A stretch of 64,000 nucleotides of DNA, taken from positions 1 through 64,000 of the forward strand of contig NZ_JALCZU010000006.1 of assembly GCF_023522835.1 (NCBI RefSeq). The letters run 5' to 3'. The notes beneath the pieces were generated by a model. The model did not search any database. It saw nothing but the letters and a program-made list of their open reading frames with translations, and was not told the DNA's origin. Source of the stretch: Oceanobacillus saliphilus. GTDB taxonomy: Bacteria > Bacillota > Bacilli > Bacillales > Amphibacillaceae. Shown here one piece after another: positions 54,005 through 63,085 of the stretch (its first letter is position 1; each line of letters begins with the position of its first letter). The position numbers were made by a program, and so were the translations under genes.

Positions 54005-54247
54005 TAATTTCACTACTCCATATTCTAGGATGTTTCCTATTTGTGATTCTCTTCACTAACTCATAAGACAAAATGAATGTACGTGTCAGTTTGCCTTATA
54101 AAAAGTTACTAAAATAACATCTATTTGTCATCAACCTGTAATATATCCTTATTCATACTAGCTTTTTTGGCAATAAATTTCAACCCTAAATCAAGCATTT
54201 TTAATAATCAAGCCCTTCCTAATTTTCCCTTAAAACAAATTAAGTAC
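54005..54247. other. yumB-yumC intergenic region
   Basis: AT-rich sequence between two divergent flavoprotein genes. It holds both promoters, which I could not place reliably. The yumC-proximal part is occupied by the inverted repeat listed next. Confidence 0.45.
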
Positions 54248-54291
54248 CCATTTATACCATGCCTCCAGTGTTTATGGTACGATATAAATGG
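54248..54291 (+). promoter_or_regulatory. Nested inverted repeat upstream of yumC
   Basis: CCATTTATA (54248-54256) is matched by TATAAATGG (54283-54291), and ACCAT (54256-54260) by ATGGT (54274-54278). It ends about 20 nt before the yumC ribosome site (GAGGG), so it is a candidate operator or leader hairpin. Confidence 0.5.
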
Positions 54292-54323
54292 CACAAATTA
54301 ATAGAGAGAAATGAGGGTTTATC

Positions 54324-55310
54324 ATGTCTGAAGAAATTTACGATATCACGATTATCGGAGCGGGTCCTGCTGGATTATTCACAGCTTTCTACGGAGGAAT
54401 GCGTCAGGCAAGTGTTAAAATAATCGAAAGCCTGCCACATACAGGCGGACAGCTGACGGCCCTTTATCCGGAAAAATATATATATGATGTAGCTGGATTC
54501 CCAAAAGTACGTGCACAGGAGCTTGTCGACAGACTTGAAGAACAGATAAGCATGTTCAATCCTGAAATTGTATTAGGACAAGCTATTGAAAAATTGGATA
54601 GACTAGAAGATAACTCCTTTAAGATGACTTCAACTACCGGAGAAATTCATTATACAAAAACAATCATCATTACAGCAGGAAATGGAGCATTCCAGCCACG
54701 CCGTTTAAACATTGGGGAAAGTGAAAATTTCGAGGGAAAGAATTTACATTATCATGTTACAGATATGAATCAGTTCAAGGATAAAAATGTTGTTCTTTTA
54801 GGTGGCGGAGACTCCGCAGTTGACTGGGCACTAATGCTAGAAAAAGTTGCAAAAAATGTAAAGCTTGTTCATAGACGCGATCAATTCCGTGCTCATGAGC
54901 ATAGTGTGGAACAATTGATGACTTCAACGGTAGAGGTGTTGACCCCATTCGCACCAACTGATATTGTTACTTCCGATAAAGTCGACAGAATTATATTGGA
55001 AGAAGTAAAAGGCGAGAGAAAAATGGACCTTGAAGTGGATGATGTCATCTGTAATTATGGGTTCATTTCAAGTCTAGGGCCAATTAAGGATTGGGGACTG
55101 GACATTGAAAAAAACAGCATCGTCGTCAACACAAAAATGGAAACCAATATTCCCGGAATCTATGCGGCAGGTGATATCTGCACCTATGAAGGTAAAGTAA
55201 AGCTGATCGTAACCGGATTTGGGGAAGGTCCAACGGCAGTCAACAATGCCAAAAACTATATTGATCCAAAAGCTCGTGTCCAACCGAAGCATTCAACAGC
55301 AATGTTTTAA
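54324..55310 (+). CDS. yumC: Ferredoxin/flavodoxin-NADP+ reductase, thioredoxin-reductase type (YumC)
   Basis: 328 residues. FAD motif [19 protein letters not shown], then [26 protein letters not shown] motif [17 protein letters not shown] and [26 protein letters not shown]. The thioredoxin-reductase CxxC is absent, which separates YumC from TrxB. It supplies electrons through ferredoxin or flavodoxin and is essential in B. subtilis. Confidence 0.94.
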   Translation: MSEEIYDITIIGAGPAGLFTAFYGGMRQASVKIIESLPHTGGQLTALYPEKYIYDVAGFPKVRAQELVDRLEEQISMFNPEIVLGQAIEKLDRLEDNSFKMTSTTGEIHYTKTIIITAGNGAFQPRRLNIGESENFEGKNLHYHVTDMNQFKDKNVVLLGGGDSAVDWALMLEKVAKNVKLVHRRDQFRAHEHSVEQLMTSTVEVLTPFAPTDIVTSDKVDRIILEEVKGERKMDLEVDDVICNYGFISSLGPIKDWGLDIEKNSIVVNTKMETNIPGIYAAGDICTYEGKVKLIVTGFGEGPTAVNNAKNYIDPKARVQPKHSTAMF

Positions 55311-55311
55311 G

Positions 55312-55361
55312 AAAAAAAGAAAGCCGGAGCAGAAAATAAATGCGCTCTGGCTTTCTTTTTT
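55312..55361. terminator. Terminator between yumC and yutM
   Basis: AAAGAAAGCCGGAGC and GCGCTCTGGCTTTCTTT pair with A/T-rich ends suited to both convergent genes. Confidence 0.85.
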
Positions 55362-55362
55362 A

Positions 55363-55719
55363 TTAGCAGTCCCCTGGTGTTCCGACTTTATCTTTCGTAC
55401 GGAATGATGATCCACATCCACAGGAAACGATGGCATTCGGGTTATCGATGCTGAACCCTCCGCCCATCATATTTTGTTTGAAATCAATGGTTGTACCTTC
55501 TATGATAGGTATGTCCTGATTGAAAAACACAACAGGAATTCCGTTAATATCTTCCATGACATCCAGTTCTTCGTTTACATCGTACTCAAAACCCAATGAA
55601 TAGGACAATCCGCTGCAGCCTCCACCCTTTATACCAAATCGCAATCGTGCATTTTCAGACTCATCCTTCATCATTTCTTTAATTTGAGCACACGCACTAT
55701 CCGTTATATTAATGACCAT
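55363..55719 (-). CDS. yutM: A-type Fe-S cluster carrier (HesB/IscA family, YutM)
   Basis: 118 residues with the three conserved Cys: one in GGGCSGLSY and two in SCGCGSSF. A-type carriers pass Fe-S clusters from the Suf scaffold to target enzymes. GGAGG lies upstream of the ATG. The NifU-like yutI is 1.4 kb away in the same block, as in B. subtilis. Confidence 0.93.
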   Translation of the reverse strand: MVINITDSACAQIKEMMKDESENARLRFGIKGGGCSGLSYSLGFEYDVNEELDVMEDINGIPVVFFNQDIPIIEGTTIDFKQNMMGGGFSIDNPNAIVSCGCGSSFRTKDKVGTPGDC

Positions 55720-55790
55720 TTGCCGGACCTCCTCTTTTTAGTAATATCTTAAGTATACAACACAACAAACGATATTCAACCATTTGATTT

Positions 55791-56648
55791 CTATTTGGAA
55801 TACGTAAAAATTCCTTCTGCAATAACTTCCGCCCCACCGGTCATCCAGACATCACCATATTCATCCCATTTGATTGTTAAATCTCCACCAGCCAAATGAA
55901 CGACAACATCCTCATTCCGATTCACATGATTATTTAAAACAGAAGCTACGACAGCTGCACATGCGCCTGTTCCACATGCTTGCGTTACCCCAGATCCACG
56001 TTCCCAAACACAAAAGTTTATTTCGTTAGGGGATACAATTTCGATGAATTCGACATTGACGCCCTCAGGAAAGCGCATATCCTTTTCAATTTTAGGTCCG
56101 AGCTCATATAATGGAGCTTCCTCTATATTGTCCACAAAAAACACAGCGTGAGGGTTCCCCATCGATACAGCTGTTACATGTAATTTTTCCCCGTTAACAA
56201 TAAACGGTTCCGATACTACTTTCGGATCGTCATTTCCCATCATTGGAATATCCATGCGACGTAAGTCAGGTGCGCCCATATTGATCGTGATTTCCTGAAC
56301 TTGGTCACCTTCTAATTGCACTTCGGATTCCACAATATTCGCTTTTGTCGCAATGCTGAACTTTTCTTTTTTGATTATGCCATGTTCGTAAGCATATTTG
56401 GCCGTACATCGTAGTCCATTGCCACAGCTCATTCCTTCAGACCCATCTTTATTAAATATCCGCATGCCAAGGTCCGCTTTTTCACTAGGGTGAATCAAAA
56501 TCATTCCATCCGAACCAATTCCCGTGTTAACATTTGAAACTTTCTGAGCAATATCAGCCAGCATTTCTTCTTCTAGATTATGTTGGAACAGATCAATATA
56601 AATGTAATTATTTCCCAATCCATGCATTTTGATAAAGGGTATTTCCAT
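55791..56648 (-). CDS. dapF: Diaminopimelate epimerase
   Basis: Converts LL- to meso-diaminopimelate for lysine and cell wall. The two catalytic Cys are in GMSCGNGLRC and QACGTGACAA, and KMHGLGNNYIY, MGNPHAVFFV and the RGSGVT segment are conserved. At 285 residues it is complete. It is downstream of yuzD on the same strand. Confidence 0.96.
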   Translation of the reverse strand: MEIPFIKMHGLGNNYIYIDLFQHNLEEEMLADIAQKVSNVNTGIGSDGMILIHPSEKADLGMRIFNKDGSEGMSCGNGLRCTAKYAYEHGIIKKEKFSIATKANIVESEVQLEGDQVQEITINMGAPDLRRMDIPMMGNDDPKVVSEPFIVNGEKLHVTAVSMGNPHAVFFVDNIEEAPLYELGPKIEKDMRFPEGVNVEFIEIVSPNEINFCVWERGSGVTQACGTGACAAVVASVLNNHVNRNEDVVVHLAGGDLTIKWDEYGDVWMTGGAEVIAEGIFTYSK

Positions 56649-56667
56649 TATGAGTACCTGCCTTCTG

Positions 56668-56997
56668 TTATGACTGTAGTTGTATGCCGTGTTTATCCAA
56701 AGAGCTATATATTGTCTTCAAACGGGGAATTCCTTCTGCGACCATTTCATCATTCACAAAAACGATTGGATAAAATAAATCCTCCTCGATAATCTGTTCC
56801 ACAAACTTCTGATGCTTTTCCACATCAGGAGGCTGATTGATATCAATATATTCATATGCAATTGGGGCATCTATATACTTTCTTCCGATTGCAGCCTGTA
56901 GCCACTCATACGTATCTTTTGAACCTGGTGCTCCAACACAGCTGGCGCAAATTTGTTCCGATCCGTAAATGGTTATGATAACTTTTTTAGTTTCCAC
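56668..56997 (-). CDS. yuzD: YuzD family protein (DUF1462)
   Basis: 109 residues with a thioredoxin-like beginning (VIITIYGSEQICASCVGAPGSKDTYEWLQAAI) that includes a CASC pair, followed by AYEYIDINQPP and LFYPIVFVNDEMVAEG. The DUF1462 family is thioredoxin-fold-like, and the CxxC may be redox active or bind metal. Located next to Fe-S assembly genes. The GTG start follows AAGGAGGGG. Biochemical role is not established. Confidence 0.87.
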   Translation of the reverse strand: METKKVIITIYGSEQICASCVGAPGSKDTYEWLQAAIGRKYIDAPIAYEYIDINQPPDVEKHQKFVEQIIEEDLFYPIVFVNDEMVAEGIPRLKTIYSSLDKHGIQLQS

Positions 56998-57139
56998 CGT
57001 ATCCCCTCCTTGTATTTTATTTTACAAAATCTTTATATAAAGATAAAATATAATTGACTGGAAACTTAAAATTAATTTCAAAGATAGATTTTTATACAAA
57101 TACAATTTATAATGGGAGTATGGAAAGGAGTAGATGGAT

Positions 57140-57364
57140 ATGCAAGAGCAAGTACAAGAAGTATTGAATAAATTACGTCCATTCTTACTGCGTGACGGTG
57201 GAGACGTCGAATTAATCGATGTCGATGAAGACGGTGTTGTTTTGCTTCGTCTAATGGGTGCATGTGGAAACTGTCCAAGTTCTACAATCACTTTAAAGGC
57301 AGGAATCGAACGCGCTTTAATGGCAGAAGTTCCTGGAGTGAAAGAAATCGAACAAGTTTTCTAA
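57140..57364 (+). CDS. yutI: NifU-like Fe-S scaffold (YutI)
   Basis: A C-terminal NifU domain of about 74 residues with the cluster-binding CGNC in [20 protein letters not shown]. It transfers Fe-S clusters to apo-proteins. Two ATG codons are possible: 57134 is only 3 nt after AGGAG, and 57140 is 9 nt after it, so I prefer the second. Divergent from yuzD. Confidence 0.93.
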   Translation: MQEQVQEVLNKLRPFLLRDGGDVELIDVDEDGVVLLRLMGACGNCPSSTITLKAGIERALMAEVPGVKEIEQVF

Positions 57365-57380
57365 GAACTTTATATATTAT

Positions 57381-57412
57381 AAGGCAGACAATACACTTGT
57401 CTGCCTTTTTTT
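57381..57412 (+). terminator. Terminator of yutI
   Basis: AAGGCAGACAA and TTGTCTGCCTT form an 11-bp stem followed by T-run. Confidence 0.92.
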
Positions 57413-57502
57413 ACCATAGAAAGTATAGGCTTATAAAACTTCCATAGATGCACAGACGAAAAAGCTTGTTTTCTATTTTAAAAAAACTGTCCCTTTTATC
57501 AA

Positions 57503-58468
57503 TTAATCGATAGGTGTTATGGCACCACTTCCACAAAGAACCCCTTTAAGATTATTCAGACAAAGATTAATCATTGCTGTTCGGGTTTCTTCACTCGCAG
57601 ATCCGATATGAGGAAGACATACAACATTTGGCATTCCCATAAGTGGATGTTCGGAAGATATCGGTTCTTCCTTGAACACATCAAGTCCCGCCGCTTTTAT
57701 CTTCCCTTCTTTGAGTGCCTGGAGTAATGCATCTTCATCAACGACTCCACCACGGGATATATTAATGAAAATAGCGCTTGATTTCATTTTTTCAAATGCC
57801 TGTTTATTAAAGATATTTTCCGTTTTCTTTGAAAGTGGAACAACCGAAACAATAAAGTCGGAATTTGACAGCAATTCATCAAAGCTTGAGTAGATTGCTC
57901 CGAGTTGCCTTTCTGCGGCTTCTTTGCGTGTACGATTATGATAGCGGACCATCATATTAAATCCTTTGGCACGTCTCGCTATACCTTCCCCTATTCTTCC
58001 CATGCCCAATATGCCTATTGTCTTATGATGGATGTCAGTTCCAGCCAACAGGTATGGGGCCCATTCCTTCCATCTATCGTTTTTGATAAACTCATTTGCT
58101 TCAACTACCCTTCTTCCAGTTGCCATCAGCAATGCGAATCCAAGATCTGCCGTTGTCTCTGATAATACATCAGGTGTATTCGTGACAATGACGCCATGTT
58201 TTTTTGCAGCAAGCAAATCGATATTGTCATAACCGACAGCAAGATTTGCAACTACTTTCAAATTTGCAGCTTGTGACAAAAGTTCTTCATCAACCTGATC
58301 AGTTAGAACTGTGAGTATACCATCTGCTGTTTTCGCTTCTGTCAGTAAAACCTCTCTAGGTACCCTTTCATCTTCTTTCTCCCACATGCGAACCGAAAAG
58401 ATTTTCTCATAATCGGCGAGCAATGAATTCGGTATTTTCCTTGTTATATAAATCCTTGCTTTTCCCAT
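57503..58468 (-). CDS. D-2-hydroxyacid dehydrogenase (glyoxylate/hydroxypyruvate reductase type)
   Basis: 321 residues. The NAD(P)-binding motif is TIGILGMGRIGEGIARRAKGF; the catalytic Arg lies in INISRGGVVDEDAL, the Glu in DVFKEEPI and the His in LPHIGSASEETR. Members reduce glyoxylate or hydroxypyruvate to glycolate or glycerate. It is the downstream neighbour of yutH. Substrate by family only. Confidence 0.9.
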   Translation of the reverse strand: MGKARIYITRKIPNSLLADYEKIFSVRMWEKEDERVPREVLLTEAKTADGILTVLTDQVDEELLSQAANLKVVANLAVGYDNIDLLAAKKHGVIVTNTPDVLSETTADLGFALLMATGRRVVEANEFIKNDRWKEWAPYLLAGTDIHHKTIGILGMGRIGEGIARRAKGFNMMVRYHNRTRKEAAERQLGAIYSSFDELLSNSDFIVSVVPLSKKTENIFNKQAFEKMKSSAIFINISRGGVVDEDALLQALKEGKIKAAGLDVFKEEPISSEHPLMGMPNVVCLPHIGSASEETRTAMINLCLNNLKGVLCGSGAITPID

Positions 58469-58490
58469 GTTCTCCCCTCACTTTTAATCG

Positions 58491-59453
58491 TTACAGCCAG
58501 TGTAACACAGGTATTCCCCAACTTTCACTATCCACTCCAACTGTTTTGTAAAATGAACCTAGCTGCTTTTCATAATCTGCCTGTAACGTAATCATCCTTT
58601 TTAACTTAGCTACATCCGGATGCGTGAATCCATGTTCAATTAAATCATAAACATGTATAGGGAAGAGTAATCGTGCGTACACTAATCGCCATCCGAAAAT
58701 GGATAATGGACATAGTTTCTGGTAATCATTCAAGAAACGTATCATTTTTTTCGAACTGTCATTTTTTAGAAAGGAATGACGTATATATTCAGCAATGTCT
58801 CTTGAGGGATGATCATAGATAAGCTGATCTGTCCAAATAATCGATTGCTCCGAAAACGCTTCAAACCGAATGAAGGTTGTCGTCCCCTGGTCAGTGGCGA
58901 GAATGCGCTTTTCACGTTCGCTCTCCTGCAAATATTGAATGGCATTCTCACTGACTCCAATTAAGTATGGAAGAAAATCCATCAAAGTCCGGTAATAGTC
59001 TGAGGGGGTTTCATAGGCTTGTTTTTCGATTGCATTCTCAAAAGTAGTTATTTTTTCAATCCAAAGTTCCTTCCACTTACCATAGCTTGAAATCGTTTTT
59101 GGTTCATATCTGAACTGGGCACCAATTTGATGAATTTTTGCTAAACGGATACCAGTTGAGTCTTCGTGATTTCGAGTCAATGTTGGAAGCTTTAAAACCA
59201 TCCAGAAATCGTCTGCATAAGTCGTGTACCATTCACCATCCACATTCTTAATCGGCAGGGCCAGACTTTCCGGGATATTTTCATTTAAATAATAAGAAAG
59301 TGCCGCTTGTTCCATTAGTATTGTTTCCCTGTTTGTTCCAGAAATGGTAAAATAGATAGTGTCACCATGTCTGTAACCTTCTTTATTACCAAGAAACAGT
59401 TTATCTTCCACCTGGATATGGTAATGAATATTCAACATTTCTTCCATTGGCAA
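58491..59453 (-). CDS. yutH: Spore coat-associated kinase-like protein (YutH)
   Basis: 320 residues of the CotS/YutH family, which has a degenerate protein-kinase or aminoglycoside-kinase fold. Segments such as LKLPTLTRNHEDSTGIRLAKIHQIGAQF and WTDQLIYDHPSRDIAEYIRHSF resemble the C-lobe but a clear HxDxxxxN catalytic loop is missing. B. subtilis YutH is a spore-coat protein. The TTG at 59453 is 6 nt after GGGGAG; the ATG at 59447 is an alternative. Confidence 0.85.
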   Translation of the reverse strand: MPMEEMLNIHYHIQVEDKLFLGNKEGYRHGDTIYFTISGTNRETILMEQAALSYYLNENIPESLALPIKNVDGEWYTTYADDFWMVLKLPTLTRNHEDSTGIRLAKIHQIGAQFRYEPKTISSYGKWKELWIEKITTFENAIEKQAYETPSDYYRTLMDFLPYLIGVSENAIQYLQESEREKRILATDQGTTTFIRFEAFSEQSIIWTDQLIYDHPSRDIAEYIRHSFLKNDSSKKMIRFLNDYQKLCPLSIFGWRLVYARLLFPIHVYDLIEHGFTHPDVAKLKRMITLQADYEKQLGSFYKTVGVDSESWGIPVLHWL

Positions 59454-59536
59454 AGCAATCTCCCCTTTTTCCCTTTTAATAAAAGTGTATGAATGAAGAA
59501 AAGATAATTTAACTACAATAATGAAAAGGTGATCTG

Positions 59537-60052
59537 ATGGCTAAATATACAAATAAAAGTGAACTCGAAATTAAAGCTAGACAATTACTTACACAACGTG
59601 GAGTCGGATTGGATGATATTGCTGAACTTGTCTATTATTTACAAGCGAAATATCATAAAAATTTATCCATGGATGTATGCAGGCACAATGTAGACCGCGT
59701 ACTTACAAAAAGAGAAGTCCAAAATGCGATTCTGACAGGAATCCAATTGGATGTTCTTGCAGAGCAGAAAAAACTTGAAGAACCATTACAGAAAACAATT
59801 GAGATTGATGAAGGTCTGTACGGAGTGGATGAGGTTATTGCATTGTCCATCGTTAATGTTTATGGATCCATAGGAATGACCAATTTCGGATACATCGATA
59901 AACAAAAGCCCGGAATACTGAAAAAACTAAATGATAAATCCAGTGGTGAAATCCACACGTTTCTTGATGATATCGTCGGTGCAATTGCCGCTGCTGCATC
60001 AAGTAGATTGGCCCATAGTGATGCAGAGGACATGGAGGAAGTTGATATTTGA
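59537..60052 (+). CDS. yutG: Phosphatidylglycerophosphatase A-like protein (YutG)
   Basis: 171 residues. LLTQRGVGLDDIAELVYYLQ at the N-terminus, then YGVDEVIALSIVNVYGSIGMTNFGYIDK and FLDDIVGAIAAAASSRLAH match the YutG/PgpA-like family. PgpA-type enzymes dephosphorylate phosphatidylglycerophosphate, but this soluble, mostly helical form lacks obvious membrane helices, so the activity is uncertain. It is divergent from yutH, as in B. subtilis. Confidence 0.85.
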   Translation: MAKYTNKSELEIKARQLLTQRGVGLDDIAELVYYLQAKYHKNLSMDVCRHNVDRVLTKREVQNAILTGIQLDVLAEQKKLEEPLQKTIEIDEGLYGVDEVIALSIVNVYGSIGMTNFGYIDKQKPGILKKLNDKSSGEIHTFLDDIVGAIAAAASSRLAHSDAEDMEEVDI

Positions 60053-60144
60053 ATATCCTTCTTGGCTCGTGAAAATTAGCAGCATTTATGCAGGCCTGTA
60101 GATTATCGTTTCTTATACCAGGAAATCACATGTGCATAACATAG

Positions 60145-60186
60145 AAACACACAGCGATTAAACTGTCTTGCTGTGTGTTTTTTATA
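60145..60186 (+). terminator. Terminator of yutG
   Basis: AACACACAGC and GCTGTGTGTT form a stem followed by T. It overlaps sequence just upstream of the next gene, so that gene probably starts from its own promoter or by read-through. Confidence 0.8.
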
Positions 60187-60218
60187 ATTATATTGATTTG
60201 AAATACGGGGGTATTGGT

Positions 60219-61139
60219 ATGAGTGGATGTAAAGTTTTACAGACATTTGGTTTCCAGTCAACAGAAGAACCTAAAAGTATTTATTCTTTCTCTCCAGTTT
60301 ATCGGGTGAATGCATTTATTGTAAAGCGCACCCAAAGTCCAATGGCAAGAGCGAACCGTCTTATTTCTTATACGACAGCCTTAAATGAAAAGGGAATTAA
60401 TGTTGTTACCCCAGTAACACTCGATACTGACAATCCACAGTCAATCGGAGAATACGTTTATGTTGTCTACCCATTTATTCATGGATTGGTATATTCAGGA
60501 AAACAACATGAAATTTATGAAGCCGGGGAATTGTTAGGGAAAATCCACCATCTTTCACCGACTGAAAATACATACGATCTGGATGAATATGATGTTTTCA
60601 ATTTTAATAATCAAGAGGTAGATGAAAGTGTTGAAAATATTAAAAGATTTGCAGAAGGTGCAGGTTCTTATATCGACAGCATGGAGCTGAAAAAGAAGCT
60701 ATTGGAGATTGTCGCACAGCAGGAAGAATTAAGACGTTTACCATTACCGTCAGTTACAACACCTCATGATTATAAAGCTAATAATTTAATCTATACACCG
60801 GATCCTTTTCTGATTGATCCTGATAATGCATTAAGGATTCCTAAAATTTTTGATTTGGCACTTGCATTGCTTTTATTCCATAATGAAATGGCAACAGCTC
60901 CTGCCCGTATGTTCACACCTTCTGAATGGAATTTATTTTTATCAGGTTATAAGGAATATATGAGTTTTACCGAATTGGAACAAAGGGAGTGGAATCGAGC
61001 ACTTGGGCATGTATTTCTTGATGAAGTAATGTGGTTAATGGCAGAAGTCGAAGAAGACTGGACCAATCCCTCTCAAGTAAAGCTATTTGAAAGTCTTGTG
61101 GAAGTATTGCTCGATCCTTCTAGTTACAATTTGGGCTAA
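60219..61139 (+). CDS. Kinase-like phosphotransferase (APH family)
   Basis: 306 residues with an aminoglycoside/choline-kinase-like pattern: VVYPFIHGLVYSG (hinge), GELLGKIHHLSP, then the catalytic region TPHDYKANNLIY (D with downstream N) and FLIDPDNALRIPKIFDLALALLL (metal-binding Asp). The ATG at 60219 has GGGGG upstream; an earlier frame start lies inside the terminator. Neighbourhood with YutH suggests spore or small-molecule phosphorylation, but no substrate can be named. Confidence 0.75.
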   Translation: MSGCKVLQTFGFQSTEEPKSIYSFSPVYRVNAFIVKRTQSPMARANRLISYTTALNEKGINVVTPVTLDTDNPQSIGEYVYVVYPFIHGLVYSGKQHEIYEAGELLGKIHHLSPTENTYDLDEYDVFNFNNQEVDESVENIKRFAEGAGSYIDSMELKKKLLEIVAQQEELRRLPLPSVTTPHDYKANNLIYTPDPFLIDPDNALRIPKIFDLALALLLFHNEMATAPARMFTPSEWNLFLSGYKEYMSFTELEQREWNRALGHVFLDEVMWLMAEVEEDWTNPSQVKLFESLVEVLLDPSSYNLG

Positions 61140-61514
61140 CTCTTATTCGCGTTAATTAAAAAATGTAAGGCTTTCATCGGATTTGATATAAAATGCGACG
61201 TAACTTCAATGTTAAATATAAAGCACTTTTAATGGAAAATAGATTCTCCAGTAACCGCAGCCCGTATACACTGCGCTTCCCTAGAGCGAACGCCGAAGCT
61301 ACTTATCCAGCGTCACACCATATATCAAATCCAATTGTAATTAATTAAGTTAATTCGCAGTTCACATAAAATGCGAAGCTTATAAAGTAACAAAAATAAC
61401 AAAACCAGCCTTCCGTTTGTCAAATCAGTAAGGCGATTATTAGTGACATTCGAAAGTTTAACCCATTTAAACGTTTGAACTTTTTTTAGTGTTACCCTAG
61501 TTGAGTAAATAGTG
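61140..61514. other. Intergenic region without a gene
   Basis: About 375 bp of non-coding sequence between convergent genes. It has a GC-richer patch near 61255-61318 (CCGCAGCCC, GAGCGAACGCC) of unknown nature. A 67-codon minus-strand frame here has no ribosome site. Confidence 0.5.
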
Positions 61515-61548
61515 AAAAAACACTTCAAAGTCTTGAAGCGTTTTTTTC
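61515..61548. terminator. Bidirectional terminator before yutF
   Basis: AAAAAACACTTCAA pairs with TTGAAGCGTTTTTT with one mismatch; A-run and T-run on both sides. Confidence 0.85.
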
Positions 61549-61576
61549 TACAACATTATTATTGGTTCCGTTCATT

Positions 61577-62347
61577 TCAAATATACCTTACCCAATCTTT
61601 CAGAGAATGTACATGATAGGTTGGCTGTTTGATTAGAGTCTCGAGATCATCAAACGGGGTTACGCCAGTGAATACCATTAATGTATCAATGCCCGCATTG
61701 ATCCCTGCCTTTATATCTGTATTATAATTATCTCCTACCATTAACGTATCCTCTTTTGATAGACCAAGAATATGTAAAGCCTCTTGCATGATAATAGCCT
61801 CGGGTTTTCCGATAAATGTTGGCTTACGGCCCGTACTTACGGACACAACCGACGTCAATGCCCCGTTTCCTGGAAGTAACCCACGCTCCGTCGGAATAGC
61901 CACATCACTATTAGTGGAAATAAATGATGCACCATTCCGTATGGCAAGACAAGCTTTAACGAACTTCTCATAGGTCACTTGACGATCAATGCCCATGACA
62001 ACATAATCACATTTTTCTTCCGTAATGACCAATCCACTTGCTTCTAGGGCATGAATTAGGCCAGACTCGCCAATCACGAAACAACGGGCATATTCCTTAT
62101 TTGAACGAATATAATTTGCGGTTGCAAGACTTGTAGTCACAACCTGATCTGGTGTGGATTTTATACCCATGGAATTTAACTTATTGGATACATCCTCCTG
62201 GGTTTTTGATGAGTTATTGGTAACAAACAAATAAGGAATACCTCGTGCGGAAAGTTCATCAATAAAGTCAGCTGCTCCATCAATCACTTCTGTTCCGCGA
62301 TACATCGTTCCATCCAAATCGATTAAATATCCTTTATACTTTTTCAT
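61577..62347 (-). CDS. yutF: HAD-family hydrolase (YutF, NagD type)
   Basis: 256 residues of the type IIA HAD family (TIGR01457-like). The nucleophile Asp is in YLIDLDGTMYRG, the Thr in FVTNNSS, the Lys in FIGKPEAI and the metal-binding Asp in LMVGDNYNTDI. Such proteins dephosphorylate sugar phosphates or nucleotides. AAGGA lies before the ATG. Confidence 0.93.
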   Translation of the reverse strand: MKKYKGYLIDLDGTMYRGTEVIDGAADFIDELSARGIPYLFVTNNSSKTQEDVSNKLNSMGIKSTPDQVVTTSLATANYIRSNKEYARCFVIGESGLIHALEASGLVITEEKCDYVVMGIDRQVTYEKFVKACLAIRNGASFISTNSDVAIPTERGLLPGNGALTSVVSVSTGRKPTFIGKPEAIIMQEALHILGLSKEDTLMVGDNYNTDIKAGINAGIDTLMVFTGVTPFDDLETLIKQPTYHVHSLKDWVRYI

Positions 62348-62367
62348 ATAAAATCCTTCTCCGTTTC

Positions 62368-62422
62368 AGAAAACTTCGTTACACTTATACAGATAGGAGC
62401 GTTTTAAACTTTTGTATCTGCC
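62368..62422 (+). repeat. Dispersed intergenic element, copy G (right half)
   Basis: Contains GTTACACTTATACAGATAGG, GAGCGTTTTAAACTTTTG and TATCTGCC. CAGATA (62390-62395) pairs with TATCTG (62415-62420), a different arm sequence that still pairs. It lies between the SufR-like gene's terminator and yutF. Confidence 0.6.
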
Positions 62423-62449
62423 AAAAAAGATGATTGAATCATCTTTTTT
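62423..62449 (-). terminator. Terminator of the SufR-like gene
   Basis: AAAAAAGATGATT and AATCATCTTTTTT form a perfect palindrome. The stop codon of the gene lies within the hairpin. Confidence 0.85.
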
Positions 62450-63074
62450 CAGGTTTTGTTATTGTCCAACTGCAAATAGGTTCACCTTCTGTTATAAAAG
62501 AATGCGCTTTAACTTCACTTTCCGAGAAAATATCTTCATATAGCTTTTTCTCATTCGTGCACAACTGATGATAGCACTTAGCGATATTGGCTACCGGGCA
62601 ATTGAAATTTTGTATTTCATAATGACCAGCTTCGGTTTTCTCAACCTCGAGCATATACCCCTTTTCGTTCTGTATACGTATCATTTCAGTTACCTTTTCA
62701 TCAAAGTCTTCTAGTTGTATGGCTTTTCTGAAGGAAGATTTATCGCGTTCACCATGCTTATTCAAAAGCTCCTCAACAGCTGCTTTTCCATGTAACTCTT
62801 CTAAATCTTGCAATAGTTCAACAGGGAGATGTTTATATTGATTAGGAAATGTCTCATGTCCCTTCTCAGTCAAAACATATGTGAAATATGGACGACCAAT
62901 CTTTTGTTTATGGGCAACCGAATTGACAAAACCGTTCTGCTCAAGTTCATGAAGCTGCTTTCGAACAGCAATTTCCGAAATGGAAAAATACGCCATGATA
63001 GCTCCAATGGTTAAACCGTTATTCTTTTTTAAGACGTGCAGCAGCTTTTCTTTTGTAGGTGTACGTTTACTCAT
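62439..63074 (-). CDS. SufR-like winged-helix regulator with C-terminal Cys cluster
   Basis: About 211 residues. The N-terminal HTH is TKEKLLHVLKKNNGLTIGAIMAYFSISEIAVRKQLHELEQNGFV with wing IGRPYFTYVLTEKG. The C-terminal half has NCPVANIAKCYHQLCTNEK and a later PICSW, a four-Cys arrangement like that of SufR-type regulators that bind an Fe-S cluster. The ATG at 63074 has AAAGG 8 nt upstream. It lies near Fe-S assembly genes. Cluster binding is inference. Confidence 0.8.
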   Translation of the reverse strand: MSKRTPTKEKLLHVLKKNNGLTIGAIMAYFSISEIAVRKQLHELEQNGFVNSVAHKQKIGRPYFTYVLTEKGHETFPNQYKHLPVELLQDLEELHGKAAVEELLNKHGERDKSSFRKAIQLEDFDEKVTEMIRIQNEKGYMLEVEKTEAGHYEIQNFNCPVANIAKCYHQLCTNEKKLYEDIFSESEVKAHSFITEGEPICSWTITKPEKR

Positions 63075-63085
63075 TTTCATCACCT

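Noticed and set aside
61325-61528. 67-codon minus-strand frame before yutF
   Set aside because: It runs through the bidirectional terminator and has no ribosome site.
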